Below are positions 33,573-45,293 of a DNA stretch of 64,000 nucleotides, piece after piece. The stretch lies in NCBI RefSeq assembly GCF_001540865.1, contig NC_033632.1, positions 6,021,629 through 6,085,628 on the forward strand. The letters are read 5' to 3'. Under the pieces are notes generated by a model that did no database searches, had not been told where the DNA came from, and saw nothing but the letters and a program-made list of their open reading frames with translations. The DNA is from Ananas comosus (Eukaryota > Streptophyta > Magnoliopsida > Poales > Bromeliaceae). Made by a program: the position numbers and the translations under genes. Numbering within the stretch: the stretch's first letter is position 1; every line of letters starts with the position of its first letter.

Positions 33573-34089
33573 TGTCAGGGACTTAGAAAAATTTCTATGC
33601 AGCCCGGTCCCTGGCCCAAATCTGCTTAGCGAGTTCGGATTGAAGACGGGTCGAATTGGGTTGTCAAGGAGGCCCAAACCCAACCCGCTGTGGGAAACTC
33701 AAGGGTTAGGAAACTCATGGGAGTTATGGGTGACTCTTGAGCTTTTGGCATTTATGAGGGCTCATTATGAGGATTCATTATGTATATAGTGGGTGAGTTG
33801 AAAAGGCTCATTAGGCCTATAAATAGTGAGGTTGGCTAAGGCCATGATACACAAGAGAGAGTGTGTTTGTATGCTATTTGTAGGTTGTAATTCTCATTTT
33901 TAAGTAGTGTAGTACTTAGTTTTTTTTTGAGAGAACCTCTGCCTCTTTCTCTTTGTCATTTCCCTTTGCATACTTAGTCGTAGGACGCGAAGGTCCGGGC
34001 TAGCAACAGGGACAAAGGCTTGTCCATCTTCGAGCAGGAAAGGTGGGCGCCGCACGGGCTTTGCGAACGAAAACGCTAAGTCCGTGACA
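33573..34089 (+). repeat. Gypsy 3' LTR
   Basis: 517 bp, 97.1 percent identical to the 5' LTR by direct comparison (15 substitutions, no indels). Confidence 0.95.
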
Positions 34090-34291
34090 CTAGGTACTAA
34101 TTATCAAATTCTTCGTCAATTATGTTAGATACTATCGCTGAATCAGTAAAATTTCTTGTTCATTGTAGTCACTTGTTTTTTGAAAGGCCTTATCACGCTT
34201 CAGTGTACTATATTTTAAAGCTTTTTTTATGGCTTAATTGCATATCCCCTTGCATTTTAGACTTTGTCTCATTTATATTCCCCTGTATCTT

Positions 34292-34790
34292 GGCGTTACG
34301 GACACTGATACGGAATACGGGACACGACATGACTCGGACATCGCGACTCGGCAATTTTTAAAAAATTAGGACACGGATACAACATGAATACTGCTAAGAA
34401 AATATAATATTATTAAATATAATAATATATTTTTATTATATATAAAATATTAATTTTGGTAACATATTGTTATATTATTCATACAAATGAAAGTTAGTAA
34501 AATTTTTATTGATAATTCATATATTTTAAGAAAAAAAATTCTCCACCATAATAATTTATTTATATTGTCAACAAAAATTATATGTATTTATCAAAAAGCT
34601 AAAATATTTATTATTGTACATTACATATGCATAGAAAAAATAATATAAAAATCGGTATATATTTTTTTTAGTTGAATCGGCATTAAACGGACGTCCGGGG
34701 AGTGTCCACATCGGACACCTGTCCGACATGAACGTGTGTGTGTTTGATACGAATATGCAAGGCTTATAGAAATGTCCGTGATACATAGCC
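34292..34790. repeat. Dispersed repeat with ACGGACA termini, copy 1
   Basis: The left end, GTTACGGACACTGATACG, has a rough inverse near 34770, AATGTCCGTGATACAT. The interior is AT-rich. A relative sharing TTCTCCACCATA and TTTATAGAAATGTCC-type text is at 41886-42345. Superfamily unassigned. Confidence 0.45.
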
Positions 34791-35682
34791 CTATATTAAA
34801 AATTACGTCAATTAACTTTCTATCCCTAGCCATTGTTTCAAATACATGGAAAAAATTTTAGATGATCAATGAATTAGATTATAAAACTTTAATAAGACGA
34901 GTTGGTATATCAAATTATTTTATATGTCAACATATTTCTAATATACAATTTAAAAAGTGGATAAAAATCAGACAAAAGAGATCTCCTACTCAGTTAGTAC
35001 TATCAATTTGACACTTTATTGAATAATTTTATTCAATATTGCTCTATTATATTAATTATAACTAACTTCATATGCAAATTTATTTTTAGAAAATTTTACA
35101 GCTACAATAAACACTCACCCCAAATTAATGCAATGGTAAATTCCAGGAATATTAACTGATGCAATTTTTAATACAAGGCAGTGTTTTTTTTTTTTTTTTA
35201 TAATTTAGCCATTTTTATTTTCTGTACTATATTGTATATTTTATTTTTTCAGTAATACTACTTTCTTCTTCAAAATCTAGACTACTAATAAATTTACTAT
35301 TTTAAACCAACCCTACTAATTTTTTAAAAAAATACATATACCTAGTTTGAGGAGGAAAAATAGAAAAGTACTTATAAACAACGAAAAAAATGGTTGAAAA
35401 TTATTTGACAAAAAGTTTTTGATGGGCCTTTTTTTATTCCTCCCAAATAAGCAAATGCTGGCTATCTATTATAGTGCTACCACAAATCTGTACCTCGTAA
35501 TATGTTTGTTTTCATCTAAGACAATACGTAGAGATTTGCGAGACAAATGATCAATAATAATAAAAAAAAAGCATATGTATAATAAATAAAAATAATACCG
35601 AAGTACAATAGAAAGATTAGTGAGAAAATAGTTCAATCATATTTTTTTAAAATAAACAATATAGCAAGTAAAAATAACCTTA
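34791..35682. other. Intergenic AT-rich sequence
   Basis: No gene or repeat recognised between the dispersed repeat and the Pack-MULE. Confidence 0.4.
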
Positions 35683-35899
35683 ATAAAGCACGGCCAATTT
35701 GCATAAAAAATTCACAAGTTTTGAGTTTTTGCAAAACTAGGCCACCTTTTTCAATTTTGAAAATTCGGATCGAATTTTTCACCATCTGACGAAAATACCC
35801 TTATTCATTTTCTTTCCCTCTTTTCTTTTTTCTCTCTTTTCTTTTTTTTTTTTTCCTTCGTTATTTTTTTCTTCTGCCACCTCCTTCTCCGCAGCGCCC

Positions 35900-36395
35900 T
35901 CCCCATCGCCTCCTCCGACGACGACGAACCCACCTCCTCCTTCCACCGCCTCCGACGACGACAAACCCACCTCCTCCTTCCACCGCCTCTCCTTCTCCCA
36001 CGACGACGCCCCTACCTCCTCCCCCAGATCCGACCCCACCCCCGCGGTGCCAATATCAAGGACTCCCACGGCGACGGCGGTGGAGGAGGAGGCCAGGGAT
36101 CTCTCTCCACCGACCACTTCTCCTCCGACCTCCTCCGCGCCGACGCCGTCACCGACCTCGTGGAGATCGTCGGCCGCATGATCTATGCCGGGTACGGCCA
36201 CCGTCTGCCGCGATGCCATCGCGGAGACCCTCGCCACCCTCGGCGTCAGGCAAGATGAGCATCGAGGAGGTCCAGAGGATTGAGTGGGACACCTTCGACT
36301 CCAAGATGAAGAAGTAGATCCATGCTCTCAAGATCGCCGTCCGAGTCCTACTCTCCGGCGAGGGAGATGAGAGCGTCCAAAAAATGCATTTTTTT
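35900..36395 (+). pseudogene. Captured EXO70 exocyst-subunit fragment
   Basis: Plus-strand translation, with frame changes, gives SSFHRLSFSHDDAPTSS, then LLRADAVTDLVEIVGRMIYA and GYG, CRDAIAETLATLGV, then MSIEEVQRIEWDTFDSKMKK, a stop, and IHALKIAVRVLLSGE. This order matches the N-terminal half of plant EXO70 proteins (RM..AGY, LGV, then S.EEVQ..EW, then VRVLL.GE), exocyst subunits that tether secretory vesicles at the plasma membrane. A TAG stop and at least two frame shifts make it non-functional. It lies inside the Pack-MULE. Confidence 0.75.
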
Positions 36396-36670
36396 AAGAT
36401 GTAAAAATGGTGTAATGGTGCAAAAAGGAAAAAGGAAGAGGAAGAGGATGAGAAGGAGAAATTATACAATTTTGAGCGAAATGGTGCAAAATTTAAAAAA
36501 ATGATGCAAAATTGTGCAATTCTCACCAAAATTGGCCCAATTTTTCACCCAATTTTACACCATTTTTTCCTATTTTACACAATTTAAGTAAAATTTACAG
36601 TATTTTTTTTTCTTCTTTTTCCTCCAATTTACACTATTTTTTTTCTTCCTCTTCTTTCTCCTTTTTTCTC

Positions 36671-36811
36671 CATCAGCCGCTCGTTCACGAACTGCTCTGC
36701 GTAGAGCGGCCACGTCACCATCGCCACCCCTGCCGGGATCCCTTCCGCGCACGAGTTCCACCCGCAGTGCGTCGCGAACCCCCCTACCGCCGCGTTCGTC
36801 AGCGCCTCTAC
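36671..36811 (-). pseudogene. Captured UDP-glycosyltransferase PSPG-box fragment
   Basis: The minus strand encodes [20 protein letters not shown] followed by [20 protein letters not shown] and FVNERLM. This is the second half of the plant secondary-product glycosyltransferase box, including HCGWNS and the terminal WPLYAEQ that contact the UDP-sugar. Only about 47 codons are present, with no catalytic N-terminal half, so it is a gene fragment. Confidence 0.88.
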
Positions 36812-36892
36812 CTACAATGCCCACCCTCGCACCACCAACCTTGAAACCCTAGTAATCCCCTCCTCCTCCTCCTCGTCTTCATTATTCACCAC

Positions 36893-37182
36893 CAGATGGA
36901 TGGGAGCGAGGACGAGGTCGCGTTGCCGTTGGCGTCGTCGTCGTCGTTGACGAGGAGGAGCGGGCAGTCGAGGCCACAGAGGCGCTTGAGGGAGAGCTTC
37001 TCGAGGAGCAGGCATCTGCGGACGACGGCGAGGATGCCCGAGGCTCCAAAGGAGCAGGAGGCGACGGAGAGCTTGCGGAGGACGGGGCAGTGGAGGGCCA
37101 CGGCCGCCAGCGCCACGTCGCCTATGCTGTCGGAGCGGCAGTCGCAGCGGAAGGCGAGGCGGGAGACGGCGCAGAAGCGGAG
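36893..37182 (-). pseudogene. Captured F-box/LRR (SKIP2/VFB-like) fragment
   Basis: The minus strand gives about 95 uninterrupted codons including AVSRLAFRCDCRSDSIGDVA, then LRKLSVASCSFGASGIL and LEKLSLKRLCGL. The pattern is that of plant SKIP2/VFB F-box proteins (LRF..RSDSI.D.AL, KKLS..SC.FGA.G, LEELSVKRLRG), substrate receptors of SCF ubiquitin ligases. The F-box and most leucine-rich repeats are missing. The frame is open, so it could be part of a chimeric transcript, but no promoter is evident. Confidence 0.75.
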
Positions 37183-37496
37183 AGAGAAAAAAAGAACGAG
37201 AGAAAAAAAAGGAGGAGAGAGAAAAAATAATAAGGTATTTTGGTCAGTTTGCTGAAAATTCGGACCGAATATACAAAATCAACAATAGCGACCCAATTTT
37301 ACAAAAGCCCAAAATTAATAAATTTTTTTTTGCAAAAAGGCCATAAAGCACTGCAGTAAAAGCACTATAAAAGCCATCACTTGTTTTTCTCTCTCTAAAA
37401 AAAATGGGCCTCACTTGTGATGTGAATGACAGGGAATCCATCGAAACAAGTAAATAATTGACCAAAATATAGCATGGAAATTGCCAATATATTATT

Positions 37497-37836
37497 GGGA
37501 AAACGGCTTCGCATTTTTTCACTTTAGTGTCCTGTGATTTAAAGTGTATCAAATTAGTGGTCTGGGATTTTATTTTTATCTTTTTATTATTGATTTTACT
37601 AACTTTTTTCGTTAAATTAGTGACAAAGTTAAAACTAAAGAGTACTAAAATGAATATTCGATAAACTTAGGTGGAAAATCTAAAATTTTTTAATATATAA
37701 TTTAACGAAATATTAACAGAAAAATCGACGAAAAGATAAAAATAAAATCACAGGACACTAACTTAATACATTTTAAACCATAGGGTACTAAATTGAGAAA
37801 GTGCGAAACCACAAAGGTGGTATTTGAAGTTTACCC
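37497..37836. mobile_element. MITE of the GTGGTTTC family, copy 3
   Basis: The left end is partly deleted (TTGGGAAAACGGCTTCGC). The right end, ACCACAAAGGTGG then TATTTGAAGTTTACCC, matches the relatives at 26.0 and 27.0 kb. Confidence 0.6.
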
Positions 37837-38496
37837 TATATTATTTAATTTCTCGATTTTTCTAATAGTAGAAGAAGAGTAAACTATGTTAATCAATGTT
37901 CTTATAATTAATGACCTGTGACTTAAACAACTAACCTAATCTAGTTTGAAGGTCAAAATTTAAAACCACAACTAGGTGCGCGCATAATCATACCTTGCCT
38001 TGGACATTACTCCAGCAGCTGCAATCGATTGGTCCCAACCGTACGATTCAATCATGCAGATTTAGCGGTCCTAATTGGAAATTATCAGGTGTCCACAAAA
38101 AAGGTACAATAATCATTATTATTTTGGTACCCAAATCAATTGACTTGTATCTTATTATTCTAAGCAACTTTTATCTTGGACATAATGAAAAGGCTTTATT
38201 ATATTTGTATAGAGCTGCTATATTTCCGAAAGTATAAAATAATTAGTGCTTCTAATTTTTGGCCTTTGGATTAAGAATTGTAGTGTTGGGATAATAGTGA
38301 TCCCCTTAAGGTTTAGTAGTCTCGCTAGAAAAATAATATTAATCTAAGGGATAGAACTGGTTAAAGAGTTGATCCAAAGGTTAAAAAAATAAAAGCATCA
38401 CGTGAGTAGCTTGTGAAAGCACAATAGTCGCACTCATTATATATTTTATATACTAAAATTTGAGTGTTTTTTTTCTTTACTTTCTTACTATATACT
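37837..38496. other. Intergenic sequence, nothing recognised
   Basis: AT-rich; no coding potential or structured repeat that I can support. Confidence 0.4.
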
Positions 38497-40050
38497 AGTG
38501 AAGGCCCGCGCTTTGCGGCGGGAAATTTATACAATTTTTAAAATATTTTGAACAAATTTTTTTAATTTTTTAATTTTCAAATCTAATTTCAAATTTTAAA
38601 CATCAAAAAATTGAAGAGAGGAAAATTAAAAAATTTATTTAAATAGAGAGGGATAAAAAAATTTAAAGTTTGAAATGCGATTTATTATATGTATTATTAA
38701 TAAATTAATTAATTATATATTATATAATATTATTAATAAATGTAATTAATTAATTAATTTTATAGAGTTTAGAGATTAAAAAGTTTAAACTTTGAAGTTT
38801 AAAATTAAAATAAATATTATATGGTATTTACATTTAACATTTTATATTAAAATATACAAATTTGAAAATTAAAATTTTTAAAAAGTCTCTCTCTCTCTCT
38901 CCTCTCTTCTCTCTCTCTCCTTCCCCCTGGCTCCCGCTCTCTCTATTCATCTCTCTCCACTTCTCCCTCTCTCTCTTTCTCTCTCTCCAGCACCTTTCTC
39001 TCTCTCTTTCTTTCCCCTCTCCCTCAGTCCTCTCCGCACCACCTACGCCCACCGGTGTCGCGCCGTCCCGGCGCCCCGCCGCACCCGGGCCTCGCACCGC
39101 GCCCGCGGGAGCGAGGGGACGGTGGGTGCGAGACGAGCAAGGGAGTCTAGAGAGGAGGGGGGAGGCCCTCGGCACCTGCCTCTGCGCGCTGCCCGCGTCG
39201 AGCGGCGGAGCTCGCCGACCGCGCTGGCGCGACCGCTGCCTGCGCACCCGCTGTGCTGGGGAGAGGGGGAAGAGGGGGAGAGAGAGAGAGAGGTCGAGCA
39301 AGAGAGGAAAGAGGGGGAGAGAGACCGGGGGGAGGGAAGAGAGAGGGGAGAGAGCTAGGGGTGAGCGTGAGAAAAAAAGGCGGGGAATGAAGAGTCAGGG
39401 GGGCCGCGCACCGCCGGGCGCGGGCTGCGGTAGGCGGGGCCGGGGCACCCGCCGGCCGACGTGGCGCGCGCACTCGCCCCGGGCGGGTTCGACGCGCACG
39501 TGGGTGAGAGAGAGCATTACGAGAGAGACCTTCCAGGAGGAGTGAGAGTGTGAAGGAGACTCGAGGATGCCACCCGTCCGTATTGGGACATGATTCCTCG
39601 GGTCCGTGGGAGGAAGGTTTTTTGAGTGCGGGAGAGAGAAGGGTGCGGGAGGTGGGGGGGGCTGGGGATGGGGAGAGGGAGAGAGGGGGAGAGAGAGAGC
39701 CGGTAGGGGGCGGGCGGGGGGGGGCTGCCATGTGCGGGAGGCACGCACCCCCCGCGCCCGCAGAGAGAGAGAGAGAGAGAGAAGAGGGTTGGGGAGAGGG
39801 AGGTGGAGTGAGGGAGAGACAGAGCCGGGAGAGAGAGAGGGAGAGACCAAAGAAAAAAAAAAAAAGAGCCCACCGAAGCCCCCGCAAAACGCGAGGAGGC
39901 CTCGGTGAGAACTCTCGATTCAATTTATCTATAGATAGATACTTTTCTTTCTTCAATAATTGGACAGGTAGTGAGAAGTATGTATAATACTCGAAATTTA
40001 AAGACACTTCTTTTAGAAATAAATTTCGAATAAATTTAAAATTGTATTTT
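38497..40050. repeat. Composite GC-rich repeat with purine/pyrimidine asymmetry
   Basis: Begins ACTAGTGAAGGCCCGCGCTT. It has a CT-rich block at 38886-39040, a GC-rich core at 39040-39500 and a GA-rich block at 39260-39870. All long open frames here (up to 286 codons) are low-complexity Ser/Pro/Leu or Arg/Glu products of the microsatellites, so no gene is called. The same end motif family appears in inverted form at 43270-43290 and 56835-56858. Confidence 0.5.
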
Positions 40051-40079
40051 TATTTATGAAATATTAAAATTTTTACTAC

Positions 40080-41520
40080 TATAGTTGACGGCGGCCTACC
40101 TCCAGTTGATTGGCAACAGTTGAGGATCGAAATGACAATCTAAGAGGGAGGGTGATGAGTTTGGTTTCTAAAACAAAATTACAGTAAAATCAAATCGATA
40201 AATCTGCAATAAATAAAAAATGAGAAGAGTTGGAGAAATACGAACTAAAAAAAGCATCCGATCGATTTGTTTCGAGGTTCAAAACTTTGTCTACATCCCC
40301 GCCCGCTAACTTCTTAACATACGAGAATATTGGATCTCCACTAGATGATGCTTTTGTGGGCAAGCACTATGCCTTTACACTAAGAACACTTCTTCTCACG
40401 AGAAGATTACACAATCACACTTTCTTTTCTCTCTTTCACCAATTGCATCTCACTACAATACTAACTCAACTTTAGAAAGAGAGTAGAGAGTTAAGAACAT
40501 TGAATACTAAGAATTACAAGCTCAGGGATATGGATCTATTTAAAACACCAAAGCACTCTATTTATAGCCAAAAACTTAAAACTAGTTGTTTCTGTATGCA
40601 TGAACTTTCGAGCACCTGAATAGATTTTCAAGCACCGTTTCTTCAATGAAAGTGCCGATTTTCTAAAACAAATCATCAAAGCATTTTTGGGTGCCCGTAA
40701 CAACTTCCGGAAGCCTGAATTTGCTGTCCAAATATGTGTGTGCTCTGCCAAGAAGAAAACAATACGCAACTTTTGAAATCCTGGCGCCCAAAACATGTTT
40801 CGGGCATTCGAATCTGCCAAAATCAAGATTTTTTTGTTTCAAACATAGAATTCAAAACACACAAAACTATTCAAATTCAAATTTCAATGTTTTCGAGCGC
40901 TCAGAACAAGGTTCGGGTGCTCAGATCCACTTTCCGACTAATCTATGAGAAACTGGACGGCCAAATTCTAGCGTCTAGGTTTTTTTACTCTGATTTGGGA
41001 GTCCGAAATAGGATTCGGGCACCCAGAACACCTTCCGAATGCATCTTTGTGAATCCAGACGCGTAGACATTCTAGGTTCAAAGCCAGTACACTTCTAGAC
41101 CCTACTTCCCAGTGCCCAGTCCAGAGCCCAAAACCTATAGACTTGATATTTGATTTTGAATCGTTTTAAATGCCTTTAGATTTTGACCAATAGAGTTTTC
41201 ACATTTATTTTTAGCACATAATCATGTTCCATTTTGGTCCATGTGTATTTTTATATGATCAAAATATTAAATTTTAGTTCAATATATCTCAACTCTAATC
41301 AAAAGTGAATATAGTTACATTTAAGTTTCTAAAGGAGATATATGGTCTTTTAGACTTTGGAAGCATAAATAGCTTCAACCGTTGAAGCACACTTCTTGCA
41401 ACTTGCCTTGAGTTCTTTCCAAATGAGAGATCTAAATACAAAAACTCAACATATATAATTATTAGTCCAAATTTTACCAATATTTATAATCATCAAAATT
41501 TAATTGTAGATTAGGACTAT
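40080..41520. repeat. Unclassified interspersed repeat, LTR-like
   Basis: Includes GAGGGAGGGTGATGAGTTTG and several degenerate copies of CCCGAAACATGTTTCGGGCA- and TTCGGGTGCTCAG-like words around 40600-41050, a style common in plant retrotransposon LTRs. I see no LTR pair, target duplication or coding. Confidence 0.35.
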
Positions 41521-41885
41521 TAGGCCAACAATAATGTTCCCAGGCTTGCCTGATCTGTTCTCTTGTTCTCTCCCTCTTTCTATCCATTGCATCGCCATCC
41601 CACTTAATCGACGGGGTAGCAACATGTGTGTGCCCTTCCCTTTTCTCCCTCTATATGTACCTCACTATCTCCCATCATCTCTCTCTTCTTCTTCTCTCCC
41701 TCTCTCTTTCCCTTCCTCCCGCCTTCCCCTCCTTTTTGTAGAGCACCCTCATTATCCCTCATCTTTCTTCTTCTTCTTCTTCTCTCACCAACCATCACCT
41801 CCACCTCCTTCTCTACTAAGCTAGTAACCCTAACTTAGTGCTTCGGTTAATCATCATGATCATCAAAGGAGAACTATGCTAGGTG
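41521..41885. other. CT-rich intergenic sequence
   Basis: The CTC/TTC-rich tract at 41640-41810 gives spurious Ser/Pro open frames. Nothing else recognised. Confidence 0.5.
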
Positions 41886-42345
41886 TCACAGATACGGACA
41901 CGGGCACAATATAGGATATAACTCAGACACAACAACTCGACAGATTCCAAAAGATTAGAACATAGATGTAATATGGATATCGCTAATAAAATATAATGTT
42001 ATTAATAAATATTTATTTTTCTAAAATATTATCATATTTCTCATACTAGCAAAAGTTAATAAAATTCTCATTAATACTTCATTTATTTTAAGAAGAGAAA
42101 TTCTCCACCATACATAATTTATTTATATCATACAAAAATATTTGCGTACATTCATTAAAAAGCCAAAATATTTAACATCATTTAATATTTGCATTAAAAA
42201 AAGTAAAATAAAATAATATATATTTTTTAATGGGATGCACCATGGACTAGCGTGGAATGCTTCTCCATGGCACATCTGCACATGGACATGTGTAAACCAA
42301 GCATGGACACACGAACTTTATAGAAATGTCCCTGATATACAGAAT
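41886..42345. repeat. Dispersed repeat with ACGGACA termini, copy 2
   Basis: Begins CAGATACGGACACGGGCAC and ends AGAAATGTCCCTGATATAC. It is colinear with the copy at 34292-34790 through TTCTCCACCATA and AAAAAGC(C/T)AAAATATTTA. Confidence 0.45.
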
Positions 42346-44307
42346 TTTCGGAAAAGGCTTGGACGAAGTTAGAGTTGGGCCAGTGAAAACGTACGTACGA
42401 AACTGATAGTAAAACTTTTAAGAGTCATTCCTGTAGAAGCTTTAATGCATGATTTAGTTAGATTTTTTTTTGGGGTGGTAATTTTACAAATGCAGCTATT
42501 ATCGATCCACACCTTTCTACCCCTACCCCTCCTAGTGTTGGGAACCCGACTCTCACAGGTGAATATGAAACTCTCTCTTTTATTTACGCCAATAAGTTAG
42601 TGTGCTAATTCATGCTAATTGATACACTATTCAATTGCAGCATAATATTATAAGTTGTTGTCCATTGTGAAAGCTTGTAAGTTGTTGTCCATTGTGAAAG
42701 CACTTGAATCTAGATCATATTAATTACTTTTTCATGATCAAATAAGACTTTATGATGGGCCAGGTGAGCACTTTTTTTTCTTCTTTTTTTTTTTTTTTTT
42801 GGAGGAAGGTAGCATGCGACCCGCTTCGTTTATTTCTTTTAGAAATAAATTTTGTCACCCGCTTCGTTGATTTCTTTACTAATTTAAAATTTATGAATCA
42901 AATACTGTGACGATAAAAGTTAACGAGGGTACAATAAAGACGTTACTGCTAAGAATACCAAAAAATAGTACTTTCAGTCCAATTAATTTTTTAATTTTTT
43001 TATTTGTAAATTTTACCTTGATGATAATAGAAAATTATTATTCATCTTTTTTGATACTGTAATGAGCATTGGTTTTATTTTAAACTGATTTATTCATTTT
43101 ACTTATTAAATTTAAATATTTTTAGAAGGAAATATATTTTAATTTTGTTCTCTAATTCATTCTTTAATTTTTAATTATTCAGTGCTGAGATAAATAAGAT
43201 TTAAAAATATTAATACGTAAGAGGAAAAAAAGTAACGTTAATAATTATAATAATTTATTGTTGTATTATCTTTTTGCCGTATCGCGTGGGACTTGATCTT
43301 AACTGGTATTACTTTATTTCACCAACTTGCTATGATTATTATTTTTAGTATTATTCTTTTTCACAAAGGTAGGACCTTCTTTTCATTTCACACCAAGAAA
43401 ACCCTATTTTAGATTATAAATTTTATATATAAAAATTGTAAGAAAGGTACCAAGCAGTTCGTTATTAAAAAAAAGAATCCAATGTCATAAAATGAAAAAA
43501 CCCCTGTTTTCACTTATTGCATTGTTTTCATACATAGCCTTAAATTTGATTAAATTATTCACTATGTCTCAAGCCAATCAAAAATTTTTTTGATAGAAAA
43601 ATATAATAAATTTTATTTTTTAACCATGATGGTCCGGATGAACTCCAACATTAATTAGTTGGAAATATGAATAATATGGTACCACTGCGATATTTCAGAA
43701 TTTTTCTGTATACTCTGCTACCAAATGGTGATATTTGATAGGACTAACAATAGTTCGACATTTGTCTATTTAATTTATTAATAATCATCCTAAATAATAA
43801 TAATAAAAGAAAGAATTGTCATTGTCCATTAGTAGATGCCGACCCGTGAGGAAGTTTGGAAAATTCTTAATTTCATAAAGAGCGTTGTGGACTTTTACAG
43901 AAAGATTCAAGTAATTCAACTTTGGATGGAGTTCCAGATATTCCAAAAATACTATAGTTACGAATCACTTGGCCAACTGAAGGCTCACCAGCAAAAATGC
44001 TTTTTTTTTGGTCTTTTGTAGATGAGTTGTTTCAATTATCTAAACTATTCGATTAATTAAATAAAATTGCCTTCGAGCGTGTTTTCCCTTAACAAAAAAA
44101 AAAAAAAAAGGGAACTTAATAAAAGGGAACTTCGAAGTCTAGAATTCTTTATGATCAATCTTGGTGGAAAAATTTTAAAATAATTATTCGCAAAAAAAAT
44201 ATGTACATATGTATCCATTTATTATGAATTAAAAACATCTTAGAATAGATTATTTATCAAAATATTAGGGCTTGTGAAAGTCTATATAAAAAAGCAAGGT
44301 TAAATCT
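42346..44307. other. Intergenic sequence with small repeats
   Basis: AAGTTGTTGTCCATTGTGAA, part of a 27-bp unit, is duplicated in tandem at 42652-42706. A SINE 3'-end fragment on the minus strand (poly-T, GGTAGCATGCGACCCGCTTC) is at about 42785-42860. The words at 43258-43290 (TGTATTATCTTTTTGCC then GTATCGCGTGGGAC) match the end motif at 56.85 kb. No gene. Confidence 0.45.
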
Positions 44308-44772
44308 AGAGATGTCAATGGATACGGATACCTAAAATTTTATTCAAATCCGAATTCGAACGGAGCGGATTTATTCGATACTAAACGAATATGATTTTGA
44401 ATATGGGTATCAAAAAAAAAAATCCAACAGATATGTATTTAGATATGAATTTTTACTGCACCTGACTTGAATCCTAGTTTATTTTACATTATATAAAATA
44501 TGTATATAAAAATTTGATGTTATATTTAAATTTATATTTTAAAAGTTTAGAATTAATATAATATATTTTGAAATATTGAAAAGATAAATAATTATTTCGG
44601 ATTTGATTTTCGGATTTGGGTTCGGGCTTTGGATTTTTGGTAGGTTGGAATTTGGATTCAGATTTTTAAAATCCGTCGGGTTCGTATTCGGATTCAGATT
44701 TCGGATTTGAAGTTGGGTACAGATTCGGTTTTTTCGAAATCCATCTCAAATCCGACCCATTTGATATTTCTA
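44308..44772. repeat. Palindromic repeat with ATCCGAAT-rich text
   Basis: The ends AGAGATGTCAATGG and AGAAATATCAAATGG are inverted relative to each other. The interior is full of GGATACGGAT/ATCCGAATTCG words on both strands. Non-coding; possibly a hAT-type MITE, but no duplication was seen. Confidence 0.4.
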
Positions 44773-44961
44773 ATTTCATCAACTTTAGGTAGAATTTTGA
44801 ACAAAGTTGGGGTGGTTTTATCAGAGGAGAGCAACCGTAAACATCGGGGCGAAGGATCGAATAGTGCGCTCTCACTGGAAAGCGGAGAGGGACAGCGAGC
44901 GAGAAATTCGTGACCACCTGTTTCGGAGCAAAAGGGCATTATAGTCATTTCATTATCATTT

Positions 44962-45293
44962 CTTTTTTATTTTTATTACTAAAATTTATTAAAAAATTTT
45001 TAAATCTCACCCGTTTCTTTTTTCTCTTTTTATTATCTCCTCCACTAATTTTTTTTTTTTTAATAAAATCAGTGACGATATTAAAACTAAATGATACTAA
45101 AGTGAACACTCGATAAATTTAGGTGGAGTATTTGAAGTTTTTTATATATAATTTAATAAAATATTAACGGAGGAGTTGACGAAAAGAGAAAAATAAAATA
45201 ACATGATACTAAATTAATATATTTTAAATTATAGAGTACTAAATTAAAAAAGTGCAAAATTATATAAGGATGATATTTAAAGTTTACTAAAAA
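44962..45293. mobile_element. MITE of the GTGGTTTC family, copy 4 (truncated)
   Basis: Contains GTTTTTTATATATAATTTAA, TAAAATATTAACGGAGGAG and GATGATATTTAAAGTTTACT in the order seen in the copies at 26.0 and 37.5 kb. The left end is missing. Confidence 0.5.

Larger units (their letters stand above)
28454..34089 (+). mobile_element. Ty3-gypsy chromovirus, nearly full length, defective
   Basis: A 5,636-bp element with 517-bp LTRs, iMet primer-binding site, polypurine tract, gag-protease, RT-RNase H-integrase and a C-terminal chromodomain. That domain order identifies a gypsy chromovirus. A 4-bp CTAG flanks both ends (28450-28453 and 34090-34093). The LTRs differ at 15 of 517 positions, 14 of them transitions. 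Coding is interrupted by frame changes near 30640, 32565 and 33105 and a stop within the chromodomain, so it is non-autonomous now. Confidence 0.95.
35692..37342. mobile_element. Pack-MULE carrying fragments of three host genes
   Basis: Perfect 9-bp target duplications ATAAAGCAC flank it (35683-35691 and 37343-37351), the Mutator signature. Terminal inverted repeats start GGCCAATTTGCA on the left and GGCCTTTTTGCA on the right. They remain alignable for about 150 bp, sharing AAAATTCGG, TCGAATTTT and GA(C)(G/C)AAAATACC. Between them lie GC-rich exonic fragments: EXO70-like (plus strand), UDP-glycosyltransferase (minus strand) and F-box/LRR (minus strand). AT-rich filler at 36390-36665 contains repeated GGTGCAAAATT/CAATTTTACACC words on both strands. 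No transposase is present, so it is non-autonomous. Confidence 0.93.

Noticed and set aside
39147..40007. 286-codon minus-strand open frame and overlapping frames of 78-227 codons
   Set aside because: The products are long Ser/Pro/Leu or Arg/Glu runs arising from CT/GA microsatellites and GC-rich repeat. Frames are open on both strands at once and no domain is seen.
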